The notes: generated by a model from the letters alone, not told the origin. Positions 42,901 to 51,427 are shown, counted from the first letter of the stretch. The stretch: 64,000 nt of DNA from HGM04593 sp045636125 (GCA_045636125.1 JAZTWX010000025.1:1-64000), one strand, 5' to 3'. Translations and numbers: made by a program.

Positions 42901-44262
42901 CTCCTCGCCCGATGCACCGCCCACGGTATTGTAGGCTGTAGGAGTTTCGAGACCGGCAAATATTTTGTTGCTCATAAGCACTGCACCGCGGGTGTTACCC
43001 ACAACTGCGGGTGTTGAGCCGGCAGCCTTGGTATCCACGTTGTACATAAGAGGTATGATATTGAACATATCCACATCGTCAACACCGTAGAGGTCCATTT
43101 CGGTGCGCAGATAGTGGCTACCATCGCGCAGCACTGCACGCCATACGATTTCCACCTTCTTCTCTTTGTAGGTATATTCGTAGTTTGCAACAAGCTGCTT
43201 ACCTGCAAAATGCTCGGCACCACCAACTGCATTGGGGTTGGCAGCGAGGTCTTGCAACTCCACGCTATTGAGCTTCATACCCGATGCATATACATTGTCG
43301 CCATTACCGAAAGCTACGCTGAAGATTTCGGTGCCGGCTACAAGGTCCATTGCGTTTGAACCCGCAAAGTAGATGGCATTGCCCACCTTCATAAAGCCTG
43401 CTGCAAGCACATTGTTACTAAGCACATATGTGCCGTTATCCTCGGTGGCCACGGCTGCACCCACGGCATCTTGCTGTGCAGGATAGACAACGGCATTGGT
43501 GTATGCCTGGCAAGCGGGGAGCACGGGAAGTGTTGCAAAGTTCACAGTAATGGTGGCAGCCTCATCGTCAACAGCTACCGCTGCAAACTGTCCCTCGGGA
43601 GCAACCACTGTGATGTCGCTCTTTGACACCGAGCCCTCAATGGTGTATGTATCGCCATTGGCAAATGTTTCGTCGCCAATCTTTATGGTGTTTCCCTCGG
43701 GAACATTAATGGTATAAACACGCTCCACTATTACAAACTCGGTAAAGAGGTAGCGGCTGCCAGGATCGGCATTGGCATCCGCCTGCCAAAGGCCGAGTGT
43801 GTTTGCGCCGTCATAAGGGTTGCCATCTACACCCTGGAACCAGTTTACATACTTGTCGTGCCCACCCGATGTGGTAAAGGGGCGGATTTGATAATTATCG
43901 CCCGAATAATTCTCAACAAGGAAATAGTTTTCGGGCTTTGTGTCGCTCAGTTTCACGAAATCCTTACCGTTATTGTAGCTTGCGGCAGGAGTGTATGTCA
44001 ACCATTTTTTACCATTATGGCTGTATATGTAGTAGGCATTTTCAACGCCATCTACTGCATAAAATGCAAAAAGGCCATACTTTTCGGCAGTCTGTGTGGG
44101 AGCGGTCAATGCATTCGAATAGACATTGTTACCATTTACCATAGTATAGACGTGTTCGGGCTTGCCATTGGCGGGCAAGGTTGTGGACACCTCTATCTTG
44201 TCGGCCATTATCTGCGACACCGCACAGAAAACGCCCATCAAAAAGAGTAATGTTTTTTTCAT
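39982..44262 (-). CDS. Secreted multidomain glycosidase, GH-D-like barrel, with Ig-like, GEVED and T9SS sorting modules
   Basis: A 1426-residue exported protein. Signal peptide MKKTLLFLMGVFCAVSQIMA; N-terminal beta modules (20-600); a TIM-barrel region at about 640-1010 with FVIDDGWDNYGTWTFHSGFP, GAWLGPVGGYG and YKFFKFDGISAQF, whose Asp after K-F resembles the nucleophile of clan GH-D (GH27/GH36) alpha-galactosidases; then a C-terminal beta sandwich, a Big_2-type Ig domain (about 1075-1160), a GEVED domain (AYVYIDLDGDQQFSF) and a tail ELYDLSGRKFETAPAKGMYIMNNKKVVK typical of type IX secretion cargo. The start is ATG 44262, giving a proper signal peptide. Alpha-galactosidase-like activity is plausible but the exact family and substrate are uncertain. 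Confidence 0.78.
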   Translation of the reverse strand: MKKTLLFLMGVFCAVSQIMADKIEVSTTLPANGKPEHVYTMVNGNNVYSNALTAPTQTAEKYGLFAFYAVDGVENAYYIYSHNGKKWLTYTPAASYNNGKDFVKLSDTKPENYFLVENYSGDNYQIRPFTTSGGHDKYVNWFQGVDGNPYDGANTLGLWQADANADPGSRYLFTEFVIVERVYTINVPEGNTIKIGDETFANGDTYTIEGSVSKSDITVVAPEGQFAAVAVDDEAATITVNFATLPVLPACQAYTNAVVYPAQQDAVGAAVATEDNGTYVLSNNVLAAGFMKVGNAIYFAGSNAMDLVAGTEIFSVAFGNGDNVYASGMKLNSVELQDLAANPNAVGGAEHFAGKQLVANYEYTYKEKKVEIVWRAVLRDGSHYLRTEMDLYGVDDVDMFNIIPLMYNVDTKAAGSTPAVVGNTRGAVLMSNKIFAGLETPTAYNTVGGASGEEDNYNLTTTMNPISLTKDSWVQVADADVPNRIVEAIGVDYPNIYAYCHEGLELKANQKVEVIVEYVSGANRLNLGGVDILDDNNSIAANDYHSGYTGTAKNNNNFSFIAPNDGTFTLRVMIENKSEAITASSKITVKIYTPKEGVVINADVVGIQGRWSRNTTLQAGETWKVGAVVGLVAQDGSQADANIHNTQKRRSFLAYSERERAVPWRAFPHYNSWYELNINRNNAAPGSEHTNFTSADIEDVLQNWKTAFYDRYGHGPVAFVIDDGWDNYGTWTFHSGFPDEMRPMARLAQEMGAGVGAWLGPVGGYGQSGNYRRAYWNAENRGGMQLSNPAYYQTFKDAAYNLVKNQGDYKFFKFDGISAQFTSVGPDAGDTGNENAEGIIRLERYVREELREDIFFNTTVGTWASPFWYQISDATWRQENDHDRIGNNAIKRENWITYRDNLVHQNYVTNSPICPINTLMTHGFMLTQFGPPAGDERDYDAVLREMRCAFVCGSGVVELYVDYALLNSINNGQLWADIAECIAWQKRNADVLPDTHWVGGDPWTGSAAQVYGWASWNGTKSTLALRNGSNDQKNYTFTLRKALNIPANVNGSIILRSSFASQAALAGLNEGQAINIDDELTVTLPASSLFCFDGIDAAAAFSPVESIALATENDAVEVALNRTMVVTATVNPTEAAFHALEWTTSDASIATVNNGLVKPVAEGEVTITATAKDGSGVSASVTIKVTPKIVEPYATNFDKNMNPAKTHRKITNIVFTEEGAEPQTIEVNVAKPYFDKTADESCMLTCTPGSTINVTLNKDGNWMNAYVYIDLDGDQQFSFNEGSTDQSGTDVMSFSFYTGNFNDDVNGGVNSAGTSLTGNARNTMALPSFTAPDTDGDYRIRFKMDWNSIDAGGQIAADGTCLGNNGFLANSGTIVDATLRVVSSATGIEIIEAQDGEAELYDLSGRKFETAPAKGMYIMNNKKVVK

Positions 44263-44719
44263 CTTATCAAATTTATGGTTAGTGATTATCAACAATTTCG
44301 CAAACCTTTCATTCGGTTCGTATGTTACAAAAAAAACGTGGACAATTTACATTATCCACTGATGAGGTCTTGGCGTACCCGAAAGAAAGATATGCAAATC
44401 GCCCACGCCGTATACACAGCGCGGACATCAACTTTGCCACTATTCTTTCTCTAATAAACCGCCAAGTTTAACAAGGCCCAATGCCTTGCCGAGGCTAAAG
44501 CCTCCATCAGTAAGATAGTAAAGCTAATGCGCTATTTTTGTATGTCGTGTCACAAATGTGACTTTATTGAGAAAAATGCCGATGATACGCATAGCACACC
44601 ATACAAAGCAATCTTTCACAATAATATCGCAAATATAGTGAAAATAATATTAACAGCAACCGCTCGTTGATATTATTTTATTAAAGTATATGAATACAAT
44701 TATTCTGCAAAATTAAAAA
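44263..44719. other. Intergenic region, possible operator and weak terminator
   Basis: Holds an inverted repeat GTGGACAAT-TTAC-ATTATCCAC (44338-44359, one mismatch) 76 bp upstream of the glycosidase start, which may be an operator; a stop-to-stop frame at 44440-44523 on the minus strand that looks oddly protein-like; and an AT-rich hairpin (44641-44679). No complete gene seen. Confidence 0.5.
44641..44679 (-). terminator. Possible terminator of the importer operon
   Basis: Arms AAAATAATAT and ATATTATTTT with an inner CAAC/GTTG stem, 41 bp after the permease stop on the minus strand. It is AT-rich, so strength is doubtful. Confidence 0.4.
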
Positions 44720-45751
44720 CTAACGGGAAAAGCGCTCTTTGAGCACCACATAGATAATGACCGGTACACCGATAACAGCTGTTACGGCACCCAAAGGCAG
44801 CAACCCACGCTCACCCGGCAACTGGCACACAAGGTTGCAGGCGAGAGCCACCGACCCTCCGAGCAGAATTGTGAGCGGCAGCAACACCCTGTGGTTGGCA
44901 CTGCCCACAGCCATACGCGCCAAATGAGGAACTGCAAGCCCCAGAAAAGCTATCGGGCCACAAAAAGCCGTAACGACAGCTGTGAGCATCCCCACGATAA
45001 AAAGCAGGACACCGCGCACAAGGCGGGTATTTACCCCAAGATTGCGCGCATAATTGTCTCCAAGAAGAAGGGCATTCAAAGGCTTTACCATAAGCAGAGA
45101 CCAAACGAGCAACGCCAGCAGAGGAAGCGCAAACAGCGGCAATTGAGCCAAAGAGACACCACCGAAACTACCCATACCCCAAATGAGATAAGAATGTACG
45201 CCGTCGGCAGTGGAAAAGTAGTTCAATATTGAAATTGCAGCCGACGCAAGGTAACTTATCGCAAGGCCCGCAATGAGCAGATATAACGTTCCCGACAACA
45301 TCCCGGACAAAGCAAGCACAAGCATTATAATGAGCAACGCGCCCAAGAATGCGCCCACAAGCATTGCCACATAACCGCCCACAACTGCCTCTCCCGCCAC
45401 AAAGACACCCTGCAACAGCAGCATCACCACCGCAACACCAAGCCCTGCACCGCTGTTTATGCCAAGCACCTCGGGGCCCGCAAGCGGGTTATTGAAAAGC
45501 GTTTGAAGCACAAGGCCCGACACCGCAAGCGCCATACCCGCCAGGAGCGCCGTCACAGCCTGCGGCAGGCGTGTTTCAAGCAGAATGAGCCGCCAGCCCT
45601 CGTTACCTCCATCGCCACCCAGAAGAATGTCGATGGCCGAAGAGGCAGGTACATCGACCGACCCCCAAAAAAGGTTGGCCATAAAAAGCAGCACAAGCAG
45701 CAGGGCCCAGCCACCGAAAAGCAAAACGTTCCTATTCTTGCAGTTTCTCAT
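44720..45751 (-). CDS. FecCD/BtuC-type ABC transporter permease
   Basis: A 343-residue inner-membrane permease with about ten helices for siderophore, heme or cobamide import. The core LLETRLPQAVTALLAGMALAVSGLVLQTLFNNPLAGPEVLGINSGAGLG is the hallmark of the family; FCGPIAFLGLAVPHLARMAVG carries the coupling-helix segment that contacts the ATPase. The start is uncertain: ATGs at 45802, 45766 and 45751 all overlap the substrate-binding gene; 45751 gives the usual basic N-terminus. No ATPase gene follows; the next gene on this strand is a glycosidase. Confidence 0.9.
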   Translation of the reverse strand: MRNCKNRNVLLFGGWALLLVLLFMANLFWGSVDVPASSAIDILLGGDGGNEGWRLILLETRLPQAVTALLAGMALAVSGLVLQTLFNNPLAGPEVLGINSGAGLGVAVVMLLLQGVFVAGEAVVGGYVAMLVGAFLGALLIIMLVLALSGMLSGTLYLLIAGLAISYLASAAISILNYFSTADGVHSYLIWGMGSFGGVSLAQLPLFALPLLALLVWSLLMVKPLNALLLGDNYARNLGVNTRLVRGVLLFIVGMLTAVVTAFCGPIAFLGLAVPHLARMAVGSANHRVLLPLTILLGGSVALACNLVCQLPGERGLLPLGAVTAVIGVPVIIYVVLKERFSR

Positions 45752-46862
45752 AATATCTTGTTTCATAACCCGGGAAAATAGATGGGTGGAAAATAGCCAC
45801 AAGCTCTTTCAGCAGAAGCTCGGGATGAAAGGCCGTCTCTTCGAAAACAGGCTTGCGCGCTGTGTTACAAGCATATATATTACGTTCCCTGAAGGGTGCA
45901 AAATGGGCATAGCCCGAAAACTCGTTCAGCAACGAAGAGTATCTCTTTTCCACTCGGGAATTATACTTGAAAAGCCAGAAACGCGCATCGGCAGCCTTGT
46001 GGAGCACCGTTTCGAACGACAATGGCACCGAGCCGCTGCCGTGGTGGGCAGCAAACAGATAGTCGGCACCGGCAGTTTTGTACATTTGCCCCATTGTACT
46101 CTCGGCAGCAGGCACATACCACGCCGACGAGCTTTTGAGCTCGCACATAAGCGTGGGAGCCTCATCGGCTGCAGAAGCTTTTGCCGCTATTGAAGTGTAT
46201 GCGTTGCACACTGCATCGAAAAGCGAGTCGGCCTTTTCGCCGCAACCCACCAGACGGCCGTAAAAGCGCATCCACTCGGCAGCGGCAAGGGGCGAAGGCT
46301 CCATATATTCGGCACACTCCACCAACGGATATTTCAGTTTTTCGAGCTTACCGTAACCGCCATTTTCGAACGGCAACACAAAAACGGCATCGGGCGCAAG
46401 CTGCACCACCCGCTCCACATCAACGTTGAGCGAGCTGCCGCAGTCGGCAATATAACCCGATGCAACGCCACGCTCCACTGCCTGCAACGGCATATAACGG
46501 GCGTCACACACTCCGCGGACAGCAGCTACAGCGCCCAGTTCCTCGAGCAACGCAACGTGCACGCCCGAAAAGAACAAAGAACGGGAAAGAGGGGTGCGCA
46601 AAAGAGTGCCCGCAGGCATATTCTGCGGCAATGCGCTATCGCGGTCGACTAGCAGATAACGGTGCAGAAGCCCCTGCCGCCACGGATTTTTTATCTCCAC
46701 CACCGAAAAGCTGTCGCAACTGACTATATGCAACAGACGCGAGTGGTGCATGGCAAGCGTGTCGCCCTGCCGCACAGCGGTGGCAACCACAGGCGCGCCG
46801 CTACAGGCGGCAAACAACAGAGCGCAAAGCGCAGCAAAGGTTGTTCTGAAAATTGCCGGCAT
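45732..46862 (-). CDS. ABC transporter substrate-binding lipoprotein (FecB/BtuF-type)
   Basis: A 376-residue periplasmic lipoprotein; the N-terminus ends in LFAACSG, a lipobox with the modified Cys at about 20. The BtuF-like fold is indicated by LLEELGAVAAVRGVCDARYM, YIADCGSSLNVDVERVVQLAPDAVFVLPF and TMGQMYKTAGADYLF. It should bind a metal chelate or cobamide and deliver it to the FecCD permease, whose gene overlaps its 3' end. It lies 6 bp after the DAHP synthase gene. The ligand cannot be told from sequence. Confidence 0.88.
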   Translation of the reverse strand: MPAIFRTTFAALCALLFAACSGAPVVATAVRQGDTLAMHHSRLLHIVSCDSFSVVEIKNPWRQGLLHRYLLVDRDSALPQNMPAGTLLRTPLSRSLFFSGVHVALLEELGAVAAVRGVCDARYMPLQAVERGVASGYIADCGSSLNVDVERVVQLAPDAVFVLPFENGGYGKLEKLKYPLVECAEYMEPSPLAAAEWMRFYGRLVGCGEKADSLFDAVCNAYTSIAAKASAADEAPTLMCELKSSSAWYVPAAESTMGQMYKTAGADYLFAAHHGSGSVPLSFETVLHKAADARFWLFKYNSRVEKRYSSLLNEFSGYAHFAPFRERNIYACNTARKPVFEETAFHPELLLKELVAIFHPSIFPGYETRYYEKLQE

Positions 46863-46868
46863 TGTATA

Positions 46869-47927
46869 TTATTTTTCGTTTACAATGAGCAACTGTTGGC
46901 GGATACTCTCGGAGTGGATGGCCTCAAAAAGATTCTTCGCAGCGTCGGCATCTATGCTGTTGCTGCTGCTCAACGACGAGTAGCGCTCCATAATCTCTTT
47001 ATAACGGAAAGGCTGAAAGACAGTGAGCCCTTTCTCTTTTTTTATGCGGCCTATCTCGCGGGCAATCTCCATACGTTTCGAAAGAAGGCGCAGCAGTTCG
47101 CTGTCTATCGAGTCGAGCTGCTCACGGAAAGGGGCTATGGCTGCAGAGTCGCTTGCCACCGAACGATGCACAAGGCTCTCCATTATTTCGGCAAGACGAG
47201 CAGGGGTAATCTGCTGCTGCGCATCGCTCAACGCACACTGCGGGTTGTTATGAACCTCAATCATAAGGCCGTCGAGGTTAAGGTCCATTGCCTGCTGCGA
47301 CAGCAACATTATATAATCCTTGTTACCGCCAATGTGGCTAGGGTCGCACAAGAGAGGAATTTCGGGCAGACGGTTTTTAAGTTCAAGAGGAATTTGCCAC
47401 TGAGGAGAATTGCGGAATATCTTTTCGCCATAAGATGAAAAGCCGCGATGAATTGCACCCAAACGCGTAACACCGCTGTTGTAAAGACGCTCCAACGCAC
47501 CTATCCACAGCTCAAGGTCGGGGTTTACGGGGTTTTTCACAAGAACGGGAACATCCACCCCGCGCAACGCATCGGCAAGATGCTGCACGGCAAAAGGGTT
47601 GGTGGTTGTGCGCGCTCCCACCCAAAGGACGTCGATCCCGGCCTTCAAAGCCTCCTCAACGTGGGCGGGTGTTGCAACCTCGGTCGACACGGGCAAGGAG
47701 TACTCTTTCTTCACTGCCGCAAGCCACTGCAAGCCTTCGGAGCCCACACCCTCGAAACAACCGGGGCGTGTACGGGGTTTCCACAAGCCTGCACGGAACA
47801 ACGTAACACCCTGCGATGCAAGCTCGCCGGCAATTGCCATCACCTGCTGCTCGCTTTCAGCGCTGCAAGGGCCGGCTATGAGCACCTTTTCGCCCTGTGG
47901 AAATATATTTATTCTATTAATGTTCAT
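46869..47927 (-). CDS. Bifunctional 3-deoxy-7-phosphoheptulonate synthase / chorismate mutase
   Basis: A 352-residue fusion of a class I-beta DAHP synthase (about 1-260) and a type II chorismate mutase (about 265-352). The first domain has LIAGPCSAES, AGLWKPRTRPGCFEGVG, VGARTTTNPFAVQ, AIHRGFSSY and CDPSHIGGN; the second has PFREQLDSIDSELLRLLSKRMEIAREIGRIKKEKG, the AroQ helix with catalytic Arg and Lys. It catalyses the first step of the shikimate pathway and the committed step to phenylalanine/tyrosine. In such fusions the mutase domain gives feedback control. It sits 12 bp after tatD. Confidence 0.94.
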   Translation of the reverse strand: MNINRINIFPQGEKVLIAGPCSAESEQQVMAIAGELASQGVTLFRAGLWKPRTRPGCFEGVGSEGLQWLAAVKKEYSLPVSTEVATPAHVEEALKAGIDVLWVGARTTTNPFAVQHLADALRGVDVPVLVKNPVNPDLELWIGALERLYNSGVTRLGAIHRGFSSYGEKIFRNSPQWQIPLELKNRLPEIPLLCDPSHIGGNKDYIMLLSQQAMDLNLDGLMIEVHNNPQCALSDAQQQITPARLAEIMESLVHRSVASDSAAIAPFREQLDSIDSELLRLLSKRMEIAREIGRIKKEKGLTVFQPFRYKEIMERYSSLSSSNSIDADAAKNLFEAIHSESIRQQLLIVNEK

Positions 47928-47939
47928 TATTGTTCAATT

Positions 47940-48731
47940 TTACTCGCCCGCAGCCATTTTGGGAAAAAGACGCAAAGCATTTTCGGTTGTCACCTGCGCC
48001 ACGCGCTCAACAGTGCAGCCATATACCGCTGCAAGGGCGGCGGCAATGTGAGGTATATATGCACTCTCGTTACGTTTGCCACGGTGAGGTACGGGAGTGA
48101 GATAAGGCGAATCGGTCTCAAGCACCAAACGCTCCAACGGTACCGATGCAAGCACACCACGCAGCGTTGAATTCTTGTATGTAAGCACACCGCCCACGCC
48201 CAGGAAAAAGCCCTCGTGCGAGAGGAGCGCCTCGGCCTCGGCCTCATCGCCCGAGAAGCAGTGGAAAACGCCTGTCAACCCTGCCGAACGGTGTTTTTCC
48301 ATTACATCGGCAAGCTCTTTGAATGCGTTGCGCGAGTGTATCACAAGCGGCAAAGAATGTTTTTTCGCCCAACCTATTTGAGCATCGAACGCCGCAAACT
48401 GCTCGCTGCGGAACTCCTCGCTCCAATAAAAATCGAGCCCCACCTCGCCCACTGCAATGAAACGCTCGCTGGCAAGGAGCATCTTTTCCATTTCCTGCAG
48501 TTCTTCGCGGTAGTTTGCGTCGACATCGGTGGGATGAAGACCTATCATTGGATAGCACACGCCCTTGTGGCGGTTGCACATTTCGAGCAACGGAGCAAGC
48601 GAAGCGCGGTTAATCGACGGAAGGCACAAGCGCCCCACTCCGGCAGCAACGGCGCGTTCAACTGCAGCGTCCCTGTCGGCGTTGAATTCCTCGCAAAAAA
48701 GATGGGTATGTGTATCTATGAAACTATTCAT
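47940..48731 (-). CDS. tatD: TatD family metal-dependent hydrolase (DNase)
   Basis: A 263-residue TIM-barrel enzyme with the two-metal site: IDTHTHLF, VGEVGLDFYW (Glu), VIHSRNAF, GVFHCFSGD and LETDSPYL. TatD enzymes are 3'-5' exonucleases in DNA repair or quality control. The start at 48731 (MNSFIDTHTHLF), preceded by GAAGAGG on the minus strand, is preferred to ATG 48755. It overlaps the preceding hypothetical gene by 8 bp. Confidence 0.93.
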   Translation of the reverse strand: MNSFIDTHTHLFCEEFNADRDAAVERAVAAGVGRLCLPSINRASLAPLLEMCNRHKGVCYPMIGLHPTDVDANYREELQEMEKMLLASERFIAVGEVGLDFYWSEEFRSEQFAAFDAQIGWAKKHSLPLVIHSRNAFKELADVMEKHRSAGLTGVFHCFSGDEAEAEALLSHEGFFLGVGGVLTYKNSTLRGVLASVPLERLVLETDSPYLTPVPHRGKRNESAYIPHIAAALAAVYGCTVERVAQVTTENALRLFPKMAAGE

Positions 48732-49443
48732 CGGCCTCTTCGCTCTTTTTTCCACGGTCGGTGCGGTAGTAGTATATCACGCCATATTCGGCACATTTTT
48801 TTATTCGGGCATCGCCGGTGAACGAAGAGAAGGCCTTTTCAATTTCACCCCACGCCTCGAATATTATCTCGTCGCCCTCGAAACGCATATCCGAAATATT
48901 GCGCAGAGCCTCGGCGGTGCGCTGCTGCAAAGAGTGTTGCTTTTCATATTTCTCCTTGAACAGTTCATAGGCAACCGACACGCGGCCCATCGTAGGGTTG
49001 TAGATGGGTACTCCACCCTCGCCCTGACGGCGTTTTTCGCCCTCAATTATCTTTGCGCCCCACTCGAGCACCGATGTTTCGGAGAAAAGCGACGGGGTTG
49101 TATCTTCGTCCTGCGGCAGGCCATAATAGGGGCGCTTGCTACGGGCAATTTCGCCACGCATTATTGACATACTCAACACCTGAATGAAATGCGACACATA
49201 CATTCGGGCACGCTTGAGCGCAGCCTCATAGTCGCTGTTACCGCGCTTCGAAGCCTGTTCGGCAACACAACGCTTGTATGTTGTAACCTCGCGCGAAAAG
49301 CGGTCGAGGAAGGTTTTGGCCTTGTAATATGTGTTGTGAGAAAGCACGTTGGTGAATACGCCGTTCTGCACGCTGCTTTCAACAGCTGTGCGCAGGGCAC
49401 GTATGCGTGCTTGATCGGTTTTTGGCAGGCGACGATAGGGCAT
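48724..49443 (-). CDS. Conserved Bacteroidetes protein of unknown function
   Basis: A 239-residue soluble, helical, charged protein beginning MPYRRLPKTDQARIRALRTAVE. The segment LSHNTYYKAKTFLDRF and the motif HFIQVLSMSIMRGEI appear to be conserved in a Bacteroidetes hypothetical family I recall but cannot name. No enzyme or membrane motif is visible. It is in the middle of the operon, 3 bp after the polyprenyl synthetase gene and overlapping tatD. Confidence 0.75.
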   Translation of the reverse strand: MPYRRLPKTDQARIRALRTAVESSVQNGVFTNVLSHNTYYKAKTFLDRFSREVTTYKRCVAEQASKRGNSDYEAALKRARMYVSHFIQVLSMSIMRGEIARSKRPYYGLPQDEDTTPSLFSETSVLEWGAKIIEGEKRRQGEGGVPIYNPTMGRVSVAYELFKEKYEKQHSLQQRTAEALRNISDMRFEGDEIIFEAWGEIEKAFSSFTGDARIKKCAEYGVIYYYRTDRGKKSEEADE

Positions 49444-49446
49444 TTT

Positions 49447-50421
49447 TTACAGATTGCGGTTCAACAAGGAGTCAACAAAACTCTTCAATGCAGTTTTTCT
49501 TTCGGCGGGAACCGAGAGATTTTCGAGGTATGTATCGCATTTTGCAAAGAGAGCGGCAATACGTTGCTCGCACGCCTCTTTAACACCCAATGTATTGTAC
49601 ATATTGGTGAAGAAAGCCACCTTTTCGTCGGCGTCGCAGGCGGGGTTATCCATCCACTCTTTCATTGCAGCGCGCTGGGCGGGCTGCGCAAGCTCCATTG
49701 CCTTTATAAGAAGAAATGTCTTTTTGTTGCAACGTATGTCGCCACCTATTTTCTTGCCAAAAAGGGCTGCGTCGCCGTAAACATCGAGAAGGTCGTCCTG
49801 CAACTGGAAGGCAAGGCCAAAAGTCTCGCCGTAGGCGTAAAGGTTCTGCAGGTCGGCCTCACTTGCGCCGGCAATAATACCGCCCATCTTCAACGATGCC
49901 GCAATGAGCACCGATGTCTTGAGGCGTATCATTTCCATATACTCACTTTCGGCAACAGCATTGCGTGTCTCGAATTCAATGTCGTACTGCTGGCCGTCGC
50001 ACACCTCTTTCGCCGTTTCGGTGAAAAGGGCAAGCGCGTCGCGCAATTTGTCGGCCGGAGCGTGAGAAAGGAATTCGTAGGCAAGCAACAGCATGGTGTC
50101 ACCCGAGAGAATTGCAGGCGTGTCGCCCCATTTTGCACACACGGTGGGTTTTCCGCGGCGTATTGTAGCACGGTCCATCACATCGTCGTGAATGAGAGTG
50201 TGGTTGTGATAGGTCTCCATTGCCACGGCGGGATAGAGAACATCTTCTACATTCTCCTTGTAGAGGTTATATGCCATAAGGCAAAGCACAGGGCGCACAC
50301 GCTTACCGCTCTGCGCAATGGTGTATCGTATGGGGGCGTAGAGCTCCTGCGGCTCACGCTCGAATTTCAAATTCTCAATGAATGTATTAAGTGCCTCACG
50401 GGCCTGTTCCCAGCTATACAT
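49447..50421 (-). CDS. Polyprenyl synthetase (farnesyl/geranylgeranyl diphosphate synthase family)
   Basis: A 324-residue trans-prenyltransferase. First Asp-rich motif in LIHDDVMDRATIRRGKPTVCAKWG, second in FQLQDDLLDVYGD, plus GKRVRPVL. It elongates DMAPP with IPP, made through the MEP pathway (ispH is at 53 kb). Product length is uncertain, probably C15-C20, as residues before the first motif (AVAMETYHNHTLIHDD) carry small or polar side chains. It is the first gene of the six-gene operon. Confidence 0.9.
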   Translation of the reverse strand: MYSWEQAREALNTFIENLKFEREPQELYAPIRYTIAQSGKRVRPVLCLMAYNLYKENVEDVLYPAVAMETYHNHTLIHDDVMDRATIRRGKPTVCAKWGDTPAILSGDTMLLLAYEFLSHAPADKLRDALALFTETAKEVCDGQQYDIEFETRNAVAESEYMEMIRLKTSVLIAASLKMGGIIAGASEADLQNLYAYGETFGLAFQLQDDLLDVYGDAALFGKKIGGDIRCNKKTFLLIKAMELAQPAQRAAMKEWMDNPACDADEKVAFFTNMYNTLGVKEACEQRIAALFAKCDTYLENLSVPAERKTALKSFVDSLLNRNL

Positions 50422-50444
50422 ATTATAAGAGGTATTAAAAAATG

Positions 50445-50478
50445 AAAAAGAGGCTACACAACCTGGCAGCCTCTTTTT
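50445..50478 (-). terminator. Terminator after tonB
   Basis: Stem AAAAAGAGGCT / AGCCTCTTTTT with a 12-nt loop, separating tonB from the polyprenyl synthetase operon; T-rich on the minus strand. Confidence 0.8.
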
Positions 50479-50492
50479 ATATTGTATTTCTA

Positions 50493-51221
50493 TTATTTCA
50501 AACGGAAGGTTACCGGCAATGTGAAACGTACACGCACTGCTTTACCGGCCTGTTTACCGGGTTTCCACTTGGGCATCGCTTCAACCACTCGCACAGCCTC
50601 TTTGTCGAGATAAATGTCGCTTGAGCTCTTGAGCACCTCAACATCCTGGATTGAACCGTCGGAGTTTACCACGAAGTTGATAAAAGCTCTACCCTGTGAA
50701 CCATTCTCGCGAGAGATACGGGGATAGTTGATATTGTCGCGCAAGTATTTCATAAGAGCCTGCATACCACCGGGGAACTCTGCAGGGTCCTCTACCACCT
50801 GATAGATTTCCTCTTCCTCGGGAATATCCTCTACAACGACGTTGCCTACATCGGCAATTTCAACAACCTCACCGGTCTCCTCAACCGAAGCAATCTCGCT
50901 CTCCTCAATTTCGGCGTCGTCCTCAACGATTTCGAGAATCTCGGTAATCTGTTTTGCCTGAGGAGGAGGAGGAACTACCTTCTTTTCGGGCATTGTGATG
51001 GGAATCATAATCTCCTCTTCCAGCAAAATTCCTGAATTTACAACTTCGCCGGTGTGTTTTTTCTCGGTAGCGGTCCACTCGAATGCTACAAAAAGAATGG
51101 CAAATACCATAATGTAGCCAATCAACAGCCACGCTGTTTTGTTCTTTTCGAGATTGGCTCTCTCGCTCTTCTTTACTTCAAGAAGTTCGTTTCCTGTTGT
51201 TTGATTGTTTGTTGTATTCAT
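50493..51221 (-). CDS. tonB: TonB energy transducer
   Basis: A 242-residue inner-membrane protein: a cytoplasmic N-terminus, one membrane helix (about 31-49, AWLLIGYIMVFAILFVAFEW), a short VVPPPPQ segment and a long acidic spacer (EIEESEIASVEETGEVVEIADV) instead of the usual long proline-lysine stretch, and a C-terminal TonB_C domain with YPRISRENGSQGRAFINFVVNSDGSIQDVEVLKSS and MPKWKPGKQAGKAVRVRFTLPV. It links proton-motive force to TonB-dependent receptors. The start at 51221 is chosen over 51281 because it follows a TATTTTTG -7 box. Confidence 0.93.
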   Translation of the reverse strand: MNTTNNQTTGNELLEVKKSERANLEKNKTAWLLIGYIMVFAILFVAFEWTATEKKHTGEVVNSGILLEEEIMIPITMPEKKVVPPPPQAKQITEILEIVEDDAEIEESEIASVEETGEVVEIADVGNVVVEDIPEEEEIYQVVEDPAEFPGGMQALMKYLRDNINYPRISRENGSQGRAFINFVVNSDGSIQDVEVLKSSSDIYLDKEAVRVVEAMPKWKPGKQAGKAVRVRFTLPVTFRLK

Positions 51222-51427
51222 ATGGTAAATTTGTGTATTTTTTCTAATGGGCAAAAATAAACAATATTTTTCAATACTCACATTTTAACCCATCTTTTTT
51301 TTCACTTTATAAATAAATTATTGCTCACCCGCATCATAAAGTGCAGTTTTTTCAGTTATTTTTTATGGTAACGCTGTTTTTTATCCTTTTATTCTGCAGC
51401 CCGCTGCAAAAAGATGAAAAAAAGCAT

